Origin: Clostridium sp. 12(A)
GTDB taxonomy: Bacteria; Bacillota; Clostridia; Lachnospirales; Lachnospiraceae
Length of the DNA stretch: 64,000 bases
NCBI GenBank assembly: GCA_000526575.1
Contig: JAGI01000002.1
Location: forward strand, 248,001 to 312,000
Direction of reading: 5' to 3'
How positions within the stretch are numbered: position 1 is the first letter of the stretch; the number at the start of each line of letters is the position of its first letter. Below, one piece after another: positions 44,358-51,508 of this stretch. Both the position numbers and the translations under genes were made by a program. Below the pieces are notes generated by a model. It saw only the letters and a list, made by a program, of their open reading frames with translations, did no database searches and had not been told where the DNA came from.

Positions 44358-44452
44358 ATATTCTGTTAAGATCTTGAACTATCGTAACTTATCGCAAACT
44401 ATTGGTATTTGATGTAAAAATGGTGTAATAAATGGTGTAGTAAATCAGGGAT
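44298..44452. other. Putative attL region with arm-type repeats
   Basis: The 374-base gap between pyrD and the first phage gene contains the pyrE stub, an inverted pair GATAGTTC (44298-44305) and GAACTATC (44373-44380), and three near-direct repeats TTGATGTA (44409-44416), ATGGTGTA (44420-44427), ATGGTGTA (44432-44439) at 11-12 base spacing. Such repeats resemble the arm-type sites bound by tyrosine integrases. The exact core cannot be fixed without the other end. Confidence 0.5.
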
Positions 44453-44475
44453 TTAGTAAGATTAGAACATTCGAA

Positions 44476-44519
44476 AAGATTCTTTGTTAATTGAAATTAA
44501 TTAACAAAGAATCTTCTTT
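44476..44519. terminator. Strong hairpin just inside the element
   Basis: A 17-bp perfect stem (44476-44492 with 44499-44515), loop of 6, followed by CTTTATT. It would stop pyr operon transcription from entering the element. Confidence 0.65.
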
Positions 44520-44520
44520 A

Positions 44521-44550
44521 TTGTATACATTGTTATTCAAGTGATATAAT
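44521..44550 (+). promoter_or_regulatory. SigmaA promoter for the 81-aa gene
   Basis: TTGTAT (44521-44526), 18-base spacer, TATAAT (44545-44550), 36 bases before the start. Confidence 0.6.
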
Positions 44551-44586
44551 CTATATGAGCTAAAATATATTAAGGAGGCAGTTAAA

Positions 44587-44832
44587 ATGCCAAGAGGAGT
44601 TCGCAAATCACAAGTGGAGAAATTAAAAGAAGAGTTACAGAACACACTAGATGCTATTGCACAATATAAAGCTGCAATAAAGACCCAAGAAGATAAAGTA
44701 AAACAGTTAAAAATCAACATACAGATGGAAGAGATGAAAGAAGTATCCGCTATCCTTGAAGAGAAAAATATGACAGTTGCAGAGTTAAAAGAATTTTTAA
44801 ATGCAACAGAAGTAAGTCCCTCTGATGAATAA
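44587..44832 (+). CDS. Small coiled-coil protein of 81 aa
   Basis: It begins MPRGVRKSQVEKLKEELQ and is predicted to be almost entirely helical with heptad-like repeats (residues 7-60), then a short helix (MTVAELKEFLNA) and acidic tail. Start ATG 44587 follows AAGGAGG. It is the first gene of the element and has its own promoter and terminator. I do not recognise a named family; small proteins with this start occur in clostridial mobile elements. Confidence 0.7.
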   Translation: MPRGVRKSQVEKLKEELQNTLDAIAQYKAAIKTQEDKVKQLKINIQMEEMKEVSAILEEKNMTVAELKEFLNATEVSPSDE

Positions 44833-44840
44833 GACTAACC

Positions 44841-44876
44841 GGCCAGAGTCTCGTTGAGATTTCTGGTCTTTTTTTA
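44841..44876 (+). terminator. Terminator after the 81-aa gene
   Basis: A stem of about 12 bp with one mismatch (GGCCAGAGTCTC-type, 44841-44852 with 44856-44867), followed by CTTTTTTTATT. Confidence 0.75.
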
Positions 44877-44882
44877 TTGTAA

Positions 44883-44921
44883 GAACATATGTTTGCATTT
44901 TGCGATAATATATGATATAAT
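44883..44921 (+). promoter_or_regulatory. SOS-box-like operator and promoter of the lexA-like gene
   Basis: GAACATATGTTT (44883-44894) fits the Gram-positive LexA box. It overlaps a -35 TTGCAT (44893-44898); TATAAT follows at 44916-44921 after 17 bases. This arrangement suggests autorepression. Confidence 0.7.
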
Positions 44922-44954
44922 TAATTACCACCATTAGGAAGGGGCGTGATATCA

Positions 44955-45557
44955 ATGCATGAAATTACGGAGAAACAGCGACTCGTTTATGATTGTATTA
45001 AGGAATCTATTAAGACCTATGGGTATCCGCCTACAGTACGAGAATTATCAAACAAACTTGGAATTTCTAGCAGTGCGACGCAAGCTCGTCTTCGTAAGTT
45101 GGAGGAAGCGGGATATCTTAAGCGTGATCCTGCCAAACCAAGGACACTCGAAATAGTTAATGAGGATATAAAGGCTGTTACAGTTATAAATGCCCCTATA
45201 CTAGATATCATAGACAGTGATTCTCTTTTTTCTAATCGTAATATAAAAGGATATTTGCCCATACCAACTAATATAATTGATTTTAAAGAGATTTTTTTAT
45301 TTCAAGTAAAAGACAATAGTATGATTAATGCTCATATATTAGAGGGCGATATGATCATTGTTAATGTTGAGCCTACAGCGGAAGACGGAGATATAGTTTT
45401 AATATTATTAGATGCTGCAGTTATGGTAAGGCGCTATTTTAAGGATAAGGGCCATTATCGTTTGCAACCTGAGAATGATATTATGGAGCCAATAATTGTA
45501 GACCACGTGAAGATTTTAGGTAAGATAATCGGAGTTTTTAGATTAGATATACGCTGA
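44955..45557 (+). CDS. LexA-like repressor, catalytic lysine and cleavage site altered
   Basis: This 200-aa protein has the LexA winged-helix domain (residues 1-65; YGYPPTVRELSNKLGISSSATQARLRKLE) and an S24 peptidase-like domain with the serine motif DNSM (Ser122), LEGDMIIV and GDIVLILL. The expected catalytic lysine (V-x-V-K-R in LexA) reads MVRRY, so arginine replaces it at about 159. The usual Ala-Gly scissile pair is absent from residues 75-100 (INAPILD instead). Self-cleavage is thus doubtful. ATG 44955 lies 10 bases after GGAAGGGG; a GTG three codons earlier overlaps that site. Confidence 0.85.
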   Translation: MHEITEKQRLVYDCIKESIKTYGYPPTVRELSNKLGISSSATQARLRKLEEAGYLKRDPAKPRTLEIVNEDIKAVTVINAPILDIIDSDSLFSNRNIKGYLPIPTNIIDFKEIFLFQVKDNSMINAHILEGDMIIVNVEPTAEDGDIVLILLDAAVMVRRYFKDKGHYRLQPENDIMEPIIVDHVKILGKIIGVFRLDIR

Positions 45558-45600
45558 TTAAGACCACGCTATGTATGTGGTTTTAATTTTTGATTCAATA

Positions 45601-45614
45601 AGAACATATGTTCT
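45601..45614. promoter_or_regulatory. Perfect palindromic SOS-box-like site
   Basis: AGAACATATGTTCT, a perfect 14-base palindrome matching the clostridial LexA box. It lies 43 bases after the lexA-like stop and upstream of a 24-codon ORF. Confidence 0.75.
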
Positions 45615-45634
45615 GAAAGACAGGGACTAAGCAT

Positions 45635-45709
45635 ATGATAATTAGTGAAGATATTCATGATATTTATAGAAATAAAATCACGATTTCATCTGCTAATATT
45701 TTATTATAA
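45635..45709 (+). CDS. Possible 24-aa peptide downstream of the SOS-like box
   Basis: ATG 45635 with AGGGA about 10 bases upstream encodes MIISEDIHDIYRNKITISSANILL. It sits between two SOS-box-like sites and before the terminator at 45723. It may be a real damage-induced peptide or a chance ORF; length alone gives no support. Confidence 0.25.
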   Translation: MIISEDIHDIYRNKITISSANILL

Positions 45710-45722
45710 ACAGAAGTTAAAC

Positions 45723-45750
45723 AAGGAAGCAAATGTGCTTCCTTTCATTT
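45723..45750 (+). terminator. Weak terminator before the polymerase gene
   Basis: A 9-bp perfect stem AAGGAAGCA (45723-45731 with 45736-45744), 4-base loop, followed by TCATTT. Confidence 0.6.
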
Positions 45751-45761
45751 CCACTATTAAA

Positions 45762-45775
45762 CGAACATACATTCG
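45762..45775 (+). promoter_or_regulatory. SOS-box-like site in front of the Y-family polymerase
   Basis: CGAACATACATTCG matches the Bacillus-type SOS consensus (CGAAC-N4-GTTCG) with one mismatch. It adjoins TATAATATAAT (from 45778), so a repressor here would cover the promoter. Confidence 0.7.
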
Positions 45776-45800
45776 AATATAATATAATAGAGGTGATGAT

Positions 45801-47063
45801 ATGAAAAGAGTAATTTTTCACATAGATGCAAATTCAGCTTTTTTAAGCTGGGAGGCCGTGTACCGTCTCCATCATTTAGGTGGATCGTTGGATTTAAGAG
45901 AAGTACCATCTGCCGTTGGTGGTGATAAATCAAAAAGACATGGTATCATATTGGCTAAAAGCATTCCAGCAAAGAAGTATAAGATTCAGACTGGAGAACC
46001 GGTTCCCGATGCATTAAGAAAATGTCCACACTTAATTTTAGTACCTCCAAATTATAATCTCTATCAGAAATCCTCAGAAGCGTTTGTGAGAATTTTAAAA
46101 GAATATAGCTCCGAGGTAGAACAATACTCCATTGATGAATGTTTTGTAGACATGACTAGTACAGTCTCATTATTTGGAGAAGCTGAAGATGTAGCAAATG
46201 AAATACGAGAGCGTGTATATAACGAGTTGGGTTTTACAGTTAATATAGGTGTCTCATCTAGCAAAGTGCTTGCAAAAATGGCATCAGATTTTAAAAAGCC
46301 TAACCTTGTACACACTTTATGGCCTAATGAAATAGCTACAAAAATGTGGACTCTGCCTGTTTCAGATCTGTTTTTTGTCGGTAGAGCTACTAACAACAAA
46401 CTAAGAAATATAGGTATTAAGACAATAGGTGAATTAGCTAAAACAGATCTTGCAATATTAAAATCTCATTTTGGTAAACATGGAGAGGTTATCTGGTCTT
46501 TTGCCAATGGGATCGATTTCTCCGCTGTTGAACCAGTACCTCCACCTAACAAGGGATATGGGAATAGTACTACCATTTCCTTTGATGTTACCGATACCAA
46601 TACGGCTAAATTAGTACTTTTATCTCTGGCAGAAACTGTATCCGCAAGACTACGCGCCGATGATGTTAAAATTGGTGTTATATCAGTAGGCGTCAGGGAC
46701 TATAACCTAGAATATTACAGCCACCAAAAAACGCTTAAGACGCCAACAAATATAACTACAGAAATATATTATGCTGCATGTGAAGTATTTGATGAAATGT
46801 GGAACAAGATACCGATAAGACACCTGGGAATCCATACAAGTCACGTTACAAATGAAGACTTTAGGCAAATGAACTTATTTGATGCGGTTGACTATGTTAA
46901 ATTGCAGAAAATGGATAGAGCAGTAGACGACATAAGAAAGCGTTTCGGACTTGATTCTGTGAAAAGGGCAAGTTTTATAAGCGCCGAATCAATTGACCAT
47001 ATGAACGGTGGTATAAGCAGAGAAAAAAGAACTGTAGATTATAGTAAGCAAACTGTTTTATAA
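45801..47063 (+). CDS. Y-family DNA polymerase (DinB/UmuC-like)
   Basis: This 420-aa translesion polymerase has the palm motifs FHIDANSAFLSWEA (catalytic Asp9) and QYSIDECFVD, a helix-hairpin-helix region (FVGRATNNKLRNIGIKTIGELA) and a little-finger domain. QMNLF near residue 355 resembles a beta-clamp-binding motif. Start ATG 45801 follows AGAGGTGAT. The SOS-like box in front implies damage induction. It is closer to the UmuC/DinB variants common on Gram-positive mobile elements than to chromosomal DinB, an impression only. Confidence 0.93.
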   Translation: MKRVIFHIDANSAFLSWEAVYRLHHLGGSLDLREVPSAVGGDKSKRHGIILAKSIPAKKYKIQTGEPVPDALRKCPHLILVPPNYNLYQKSSEAFVRILKEYSSEVEQYSIDECFVDMTSTVSLFGEAEDVANEIRERVYNELGFTVNIGVSSSKVLAKMASDFKKPNLVHTLWPNEIATKMWTLPVSDLFFVGRATNNKLRNIGIKTIGELAKTDLAILKSHFGKHGEVIWSFANGIDFSAVEPVPPPNKGYGNSTTISFDVTDTNTAKLVLLSLAETVSARLRADDVKIGVISVGVRDYNLEYYSHQKTLKTPTNITTEIYYAACEVFDEMWNKIPIRHLGIHTSHVTNEDFRQMNLFDAVDYVKLQKMDRAVDDIRKRFGLDSVKRASFISAESIDHMNGGISREKRTVDYSKQTVL

Positions 47064-47074
47064 GGAGTTATAAT

Positions 47075-47386
47075 ATGGGGAGTTTTGGTATAGGTATTAA
47101 TGTTAAGGATATAGATAGTGGTCAGATAAAAGGGAAAATGTATAATGTTGCCTGTAAGACTTGGTTCACTTCTAATTGCAATCCAATACCTTTAAGCTTT
47201 AAATATGAAGCCGAAGATGGGACAATTCAAAGTGTTGTAAAATTATCGGTCAAAACTACAGAAGATAAGAGGTATGCAGGAGTTGCTACAAAAGAATATA
47301 AATGTGAAACCATTATTGAAGGAAAATGTCATAATTTTAAACTCATATTCTATTTAGAGGCTTGTAAATGGGTTTTGGTGTTATAA
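47075..47386 (+). CDS. Hypothetical 103-aa protein co-transcribed with the polymerase
   Basis: It starts 11 bases after the polymerase stop, with AAGGAG. The predicted fold is mostly beta strands (MGSFGIGINVKDIDSGQ; VVKLSVKTTEDKRY; FKLIFYLEACKWVLVL). No membrane segment is seen. The tight link suggests a partner of the polymerase, comparable in position to YolD- or ImuA-like partners, but it resembles neither. Confidence 0.7.
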   Translation: MGSFGIGINVKDIDSGQIKGKMYNVACKTWFTSNCNPIPLSFKYEAEDGTIQSVVKLSVKTTEDKRYAGVATKEYKCETIIEGKCHNFKLIFYLEACKWVLVL

Positions 47387-47442
47387 TGCTAATTAGTATA
47401 ATTCTGCATGTAGGCATGGGGAAATAAGTGGTAGCAATTAGA

Positions 47443-47477
47443 AACAAGCCGCATGGAGGTATACGGCTTGTTTTTTA
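47443..47477 (+). terminator. Terminator after the polymerase operon
   Basis: A stem of about 10-12 bp with one mismatch (ACAAGCCGCAT-type, 47444-47454 with 47460-47470), 5-base loop, then TTTTTTAT. Confidence 0.8.
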
Positions 47478-47503
47478 TATAATTAAGATGACAGATTAAA
47501 CAC

Positions 47504-47938
47504 TTAATATTTTATGGAGTTAACTGTATCTCCAATCTTTAAATCTATATCTCCACATTTTACGTTTAATTGCAAACTATAATCGAGTGTTCCATTTTTA
47601 GCACATATAAATATATCTTTTAAATATATAGTGTATTCCATATCTTTTTCAGGCAAGAACAGTGGTAGATCGCGAAATGATTTGCAAGAATTCAGATCAA
47701 GTTCTATATGATCTCTATAGCTCTTGTATATTATATTAAAGTACACCGTCTGATTCTTTATATGTGCATCGAATCTAAAATCCTCCATTTGAGGGATTCG
47801 AGTACTAGAGAAGTTATTTTTCTCGATATCAAAATATATATCATCATATTTTACTTCGATGTGTGGTGCTACCTCTAGCAAAATGTAATGCTTATCGTTC
47901 CTGTCAAAGGATATTACTATCTCATTTTTTACTTTCAT
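47504..47938 (-). CDS. Hypothetical 144-aa beta-rich protein
   Basis: It begins MKVKNEIVISFDRNDKHYILLEV and is predicted to be mostly beta strands with many charged residues and no membrane segment. ATG at 47938 is about 11 bases after GGAGG on the minus strand. It is divergent from ku with about 110 bases between, so the two may share a control region. No family is recognised. Confidence 0.65.
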   Translation of the reverse strand: MKVKNEIVISFDRNDKHYILLEVAPHIEVKYDDIYFDIEKNNFSSTRIPQMEDFRFDAHIKNQTVYFNIIYKSYRDHIELDLNSCKSFRDLPLFLPEKDMEYTIYLKDIFICAKNGTLDYSLQLNVKCGDIDLKIGDTVNSIKY

Positions 47939-48046
47939 AAGCGGCCGAACCTCCATTTTAATAATAATAATGGTCTCCAAAAAACACTTTATAATGCATA
48001 ATAAAAACAATTTATCACAACACTAATTAAAAAAGGAGGCTATATT

Positions 48047-48823
48047 ATGGCGATAGCGCATAAAAGTGCAATAAGTGTTGGTATGCTATACATTCCTGTG
48101 GGATTATATAAAACCACCAAAGATATATCTGTGAGTTTTAATCAACTTTGTAAAGATACTCACGAGCGTGTTAAATATAAGAAAATTTGTCCATCGTGTA
48201 ACAAAGAAGTTAGCAGTGAAGATATCATTAAGGGATATGAATATGAAACTGGAAAATATGTCACCTTTACTGAAGACGAACTAGAAAAAATTAAAACTAA
48301 GAAAGATAAAACAATACACATTGAACATTTTGCAAAGATGACAGATGTAGATCAGATTTATTATGAAAAGAATTACTACATTGTGCCAGAGCCAGGAGCT
48401 GAAAAAGCATGTGAATTATTAAGGCAAGCTATGTTATTGCAAAAAAAGGTGGGTATAGCAAAAACCGTAATTGGTACTACCGAAAAACTAATGGTTTTAT
48501 ATCCAACTAAAGATGGGATTATTGCCAAGACACTATTTTACCAAGCAGAGATACAGGCCTTACCAGTTGCAGTAGCAAAAGCTGATGTAACTAAACCAGA
48601 AGTGGATATGGCAAAAACTATGATCGATACTATGACTGAGACTTTTGATCCTTCTATCTATCACGATAATTACCAAGGACGAGTACGTCAGGCAGTCGAA
48701 AGTAAAATTGCAGGTAAAGAAATGGTAAGCGCTGATACTGGAGTGCAAAATAATATCATTGACATTATGGAAGCAATGACGAAAACCGTTGAAATGGTAA
48801 AAGGAAATAAAGGACTAGCATAA
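48047..48823 (+). CDS. ku: Bacterial Ku, DNA end-binding protein
   Basis: This 258-aa protein has the Ku core: AHKSAISVGMLYIPVGLYKTTKD at the start, FNQLCKDTHERVKYKKICPSCNKEV, then the characteristic IIKGYEYETGKYVTFT and YYIVPEPGAEKACELL. Bacterial Ku forms homodimers on double-strand ends and recruits LigD in non-homologous end joining. The C-terminal tail is short, without the lysine-rich extension of some Ku proteins. Start ATG 48047 follows AAAAAGGAGG. The ligase start overlaps its stop (TAATG). Confidence 0.95.
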   Translation: MAIAHKSAISVGMLYIPVGLYKTTKDISVSFNQLCKDTHERVKYKKICPSCNKEVSSEDIIKGYEYETGKYVTFTEDELEKIKTKKDKTIHIEHFAKMTDVDQIYYEKNYYIVPEPGAEKACELLRQAMLLQKKVGIAKTVIGTTEKLMVLYPTKDGIIAKTLFYQAEIQALPVAVAKADVTKPEVDMAKTMIDTMTETFDPSIYHDNYQGRVRQAVESKIAGKEMVSADTGVQNNIIDIMEAMTKTVEMVKGNKGLA

Positions 48824-49746
48824 TGGATATATTTGATACAAAGACAATTAGCCCTATGCTAATATCTGAAATGCAAGATCCCTTTGACTCGCCCGATTAT
48901 ATTTATGAAATAAAATGGGACGGGATTAGATGTGTATCTTTTCTAAGTGATCAAACAGATATGCGCAATAAGCGAAATAAGCTTATGACACCCATTTTTC
49001 CTGAATTAGAAAACTTGCATAAGCAAGTAAAGACCAAATGTATACTTGATCATGAATTACTTGTATTGAAAAATGGAGTACCAGATTTTTATGAAGTGCA
49101 AAAGAGGTCGTTAATGACTAACTCCTTTAAGATCCAGTTAGCGGCAGATCGGTATCCTGCATGTATTATAGCATATGATATCTTATATTATAAAGATAAG
49201 GAAATAACAATGCTTCCACTTATGGAACGGAAAAAATATCTAGAAGACGTTGTACAAGAAAATAATTTAATATCTGTATCTAGATACATTGAAAATGATG
49301 GGATTAAATTGTTTGAACTGGTAAAAGCCAAGTCACTTGAGGGGATAGTTGCTAAAAGAAAAGATAGCTTATATTGGCAGGGCAAGAAAACAAAAGACTG
49401 GATTAAATGCAAGGTGATGTCTACTGAGGATTGTATAATTTGCGGTTATATTTTAAAGGCTAATAATATGACAAGCCTTGTATTAGGTCAATATGACGGG
49501 GATACTCTAATATATCGGGGGCATGTGACACTGGGGGCCAGCCTCAGAATATTAAACCAGCATAAATACAAGGTGATTGATTACTCTCCTTTCGGATATG
49601 TGCCAGAAGGCAATAATGACGCTGTATGGTTGAAACCAGAGTTGGTTTGCATTGTTGAGTCCATGCCCACTGAAAAAGACAGTTTTCGTCAACCGGTATT
49701 CAAAGGAATTCGCGACGATAAATCAGCAATAGAATGCAAAATATAG
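48823..49746 (+). CDS. ligD: ATP-dependent DNA ligase, LigD ligase domain only
   Basis: This 307-aa enzyme has nucleotidyltransferase motif I EIKWDGIRC with Lys31 as the adenylated residue, further motifs AYDILYYKDKE, EGIVAKRKDSLY and DWIKCKV, and a C-terminal OB-fold domain. It lacks the polymerase and phosphoesterase domains of multi-domain LigD, so it must get those activities elsewhere or do without. Overlap with ku shows translational coupling. It closes the repair island. Confidence 0.94.
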   Translation: MDIFDTKTISPMLISEMQDPFDSPDYIYEIKWDGIRCVSFLSDQTDMRNKRNKLMTPIFPELENLHKQVKTKCILDHELLVLKNGVPDFYEVQKRSLMTNSFKIQLAADRYPACIIAYDILYYKDKEITMLPLMERKKYLEDVVQENNLISVSRYIENDGIKLFELVKAKSLEGIVAKRKDSLYWQGKKTKDWIKCKVMSTEDCIICGYILKANNMTSLVLGQYDGDTLIYRGHVTLGASLRILNQHKYKVIDYSPFGYVPEGNNDAVWLKPELVCIVESMPTEKDSFRQPVFKGIRDDKSAIECKI

Positions 49747-49894
49747 GCAATGAAATTGCTCTTACATTGCGTAATTTCCGAATCAATAAGTTTATGTAAA
49801 CCTTCATACTGATGTAAAATAAAATTACTTAGTCTGGAGGTTTTATTTTATTGCATAAAGAAGAAGGGTTAATCATCATTAGGTAATGGTTAAT

Positions 49895-51226
49895 TTATGT
49901 TTCTGAAGGTTCGTTATTGGATATTTTATTTTCATCATTTAAGCATTTGCAATTACAACAAAACATTTTTTGTAAAAATTCAGCTTTTGTTAATATATCA
50001 ATTTTTGAGCTGTTAATTACATCTTGGGCTAAATCTTGAACTAGCCTTTCTCTATCATTCAATAGCTCTATCTGGTTATTTTCTAATTGTTTTAATCTAA
50101 TATCTTCATCTCTAGTTTTTAGTAAATAATCTTCTAAAGCAGGATTGTTCCCTAATACGGTCTCTGCAACAATACCATTTGCACCCATAGTAATTGTATC
50201 TGCACTTAATATATATCCAGGTACAGTTATAGTTTCTTGACTGCCATCCGGATTTACATGTATATAATCCGTGTTAGTTTTAAGGAATCTCCGATAAATA
50301 CCATTAGGCAAAACAACAATTTCATATATTTGCTTAGATTCATTAAGATAATCATAAAAATGTAGCTGTGCTAATAAAGTATCTTTAACTTTTTCTTTTT
50401 TTTCTTCTTTTATAAAATCCTTTAGTAAATTATCTAATTGTTGTAATGAATATTCATATAGTTTACCTTTTGTGTGGTCAGAATTATCTAAATCCCAGAT
50501 GCAAAGTTTAACGTCTATAAGATGTTCTATAATTAAAAAATGTTGCGTAAGTTGGTGAAAAGTAAAATTCAATGTGCAATTAATATTAGGGTTTTTAATT
50601 TTTCTTAACACGGTTTCAGAGGTATTAGTTATAACTCTTTCATTTTTCATATCAACTTTTACTACACGACTGGCAGAGGCCGTAGATGCATGTTTTTTTA
50701 TGGAATTTTTCATTTTTTCGGAAAAATTATCCCTTGACGCTTGCATACTATAATTGAATGATCCAGATCCTTTTGCGTTACCTAAACCCCAATTTGCACG
50801 TGCTTTCGCCGCACCATTCATAGTTTCTATTTCTACATTTTTGCTTTCGTCAGTTTCTTGCTCGTTAACAGTTGTTTCAAATGATTTTTTACTGTTATCG
50901 GAGTATGAATCAAGTATTGATTCATATTCTAAACTTGTTGTCATAGAAGATGATATAGTTATTTCAGTTTCTTCCCCAGGTAATAAAGTAAATGTATTTA
51001 ATATTTTACCTGTTCCGAAGCCCAATGAAAATATTGATTTGTTATAAATTTCTGTTATCATAAGATTTCTTGTTGAATTATTAGGTTGCGAATTAAATAT
51101 ATCATTATCAACATGTTCAGTAGTATTGTCTTGTAATATTTCGATTTTGGTATTATTAGCTTCTACGAAGATATTCGGTTGCGCAACTTTTTTTAGAGGT
51201 CCTTCATATTTAATATAATTAATCAT
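49895..51226 (-). CDS. 443-aa protein of unknown function, separate from the tail operon
   Basis: The protein has an N-terminal region with LGFGTGKILNTFTLLPGEE and ITISSS, a serine, asparagine and glycine-rich middle (WGLGNAKGSGSFNYSMQ), a helical charged part, and a C-terminal coiled coil ending in a cysteine cluster CCNCKCLND. There is no signal peptide or membrane segment. ATG at 51226 follows AAAGGAG. A terminator at 51311-51352 separates it from the tail genes, so it likely has its own promoter, like a moron gene. No function can be assigned; pore-forming or virion-associated roles are only guesses. Confidence 0.7.
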   Translation of the reverse strand: MINYIKYEGPLKKVAQPNIFVEANNTKIEILQDNTTEHVDNDIFNSQPNNSTRNLMITEIYNKSIFSLGFGTGKILNTFTLLPGEETEITISSSMTTSLEYESILDSYSDNSKKSFETTVNEQETDESKNVEIETMNGAAKARANWGLGNAKGSGSFNYSMQASRDNFSEKMKNSIKKHASTASASRVVKVDMKNERVITNTSETVLRKIKNPNINCTLNFTFHQLTQHFLIIEHLIDVKLCIWDLDNSDHTKGKLYEYSLQQLDNLLKDFIKEEKKEKVKDTLLAQLHFYDYLNESKQIYEIVVLPNGIYRRFLKTNTDYIHVNPDGSQETITVPGYILSADTITMGANGIVAETVLGNNPALEDYLLKTRDEDIRLKQLENNQIELLNDRERLVQDLAQDVINSSKIDILTKAEFLQKMFCCNCKCLNDENKISNNEPSET

Positions 51227-51310
51227 TCTTCTTACTCCTTTCGAATAGAAATAGTATTTACGTAATTAATAAAAAAATACTTAACACCTATAATTAGAAC
51301 AGAGTATCAC

Positions 51311-51352
51311 GTAAAAAATAGGGAATATAAGAGTAGACCCCTCATATTCCCT
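51311..51352 (-). terminator. Terminator of the tail operon (minus strand)
   Basis: Reading the minus strand, AGGGAATAT (51344-51352) pairs with ATATTCCCT (51320-51328), and the 3' side runs into ATTTTTTAC. It lies right after the CD1375-like gene. Confidence 0.75.
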
Positions 51353-51361
51353 AAATAGTTT

Positions 51362-51508
51362 TTATACTTCAATTCCCTTAGTAACTAAAATTTCTTTAAC
51401 TTCTTTTTTGATTTTTTCAGGTACTTGTTCAAATGTCTTGTATGTAATTCCTGTCTTTAAGCTTGCTTCAATTAAGTCAGCGTATACATAAGAAATAGGT
51501 GTTGTCAT
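51362..51508 (-). CDS. CD1375-family small phage protein
   Basis: This 48-aa ORF encodes MTTPISYVYADLIEASLKTG and ends in a helix with PEKIKKEVKEILVTKGIEV. The pattern VYA-x-LI ... V-P-x-x-x-(K/R)-x-E-V-x-x-ILV is that of the CD1375/XkdX-like proteins found after tail fibre genes in clostridial phages. Its ATG overlaps the stop of the upstream gene by one base. Function unknown. Confidence 0.7.
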   Translation of the reverse strand: MTTPISYVYADLIEASLKTGITYKTFEQVPEKIKKEVKEILVTKGIEV

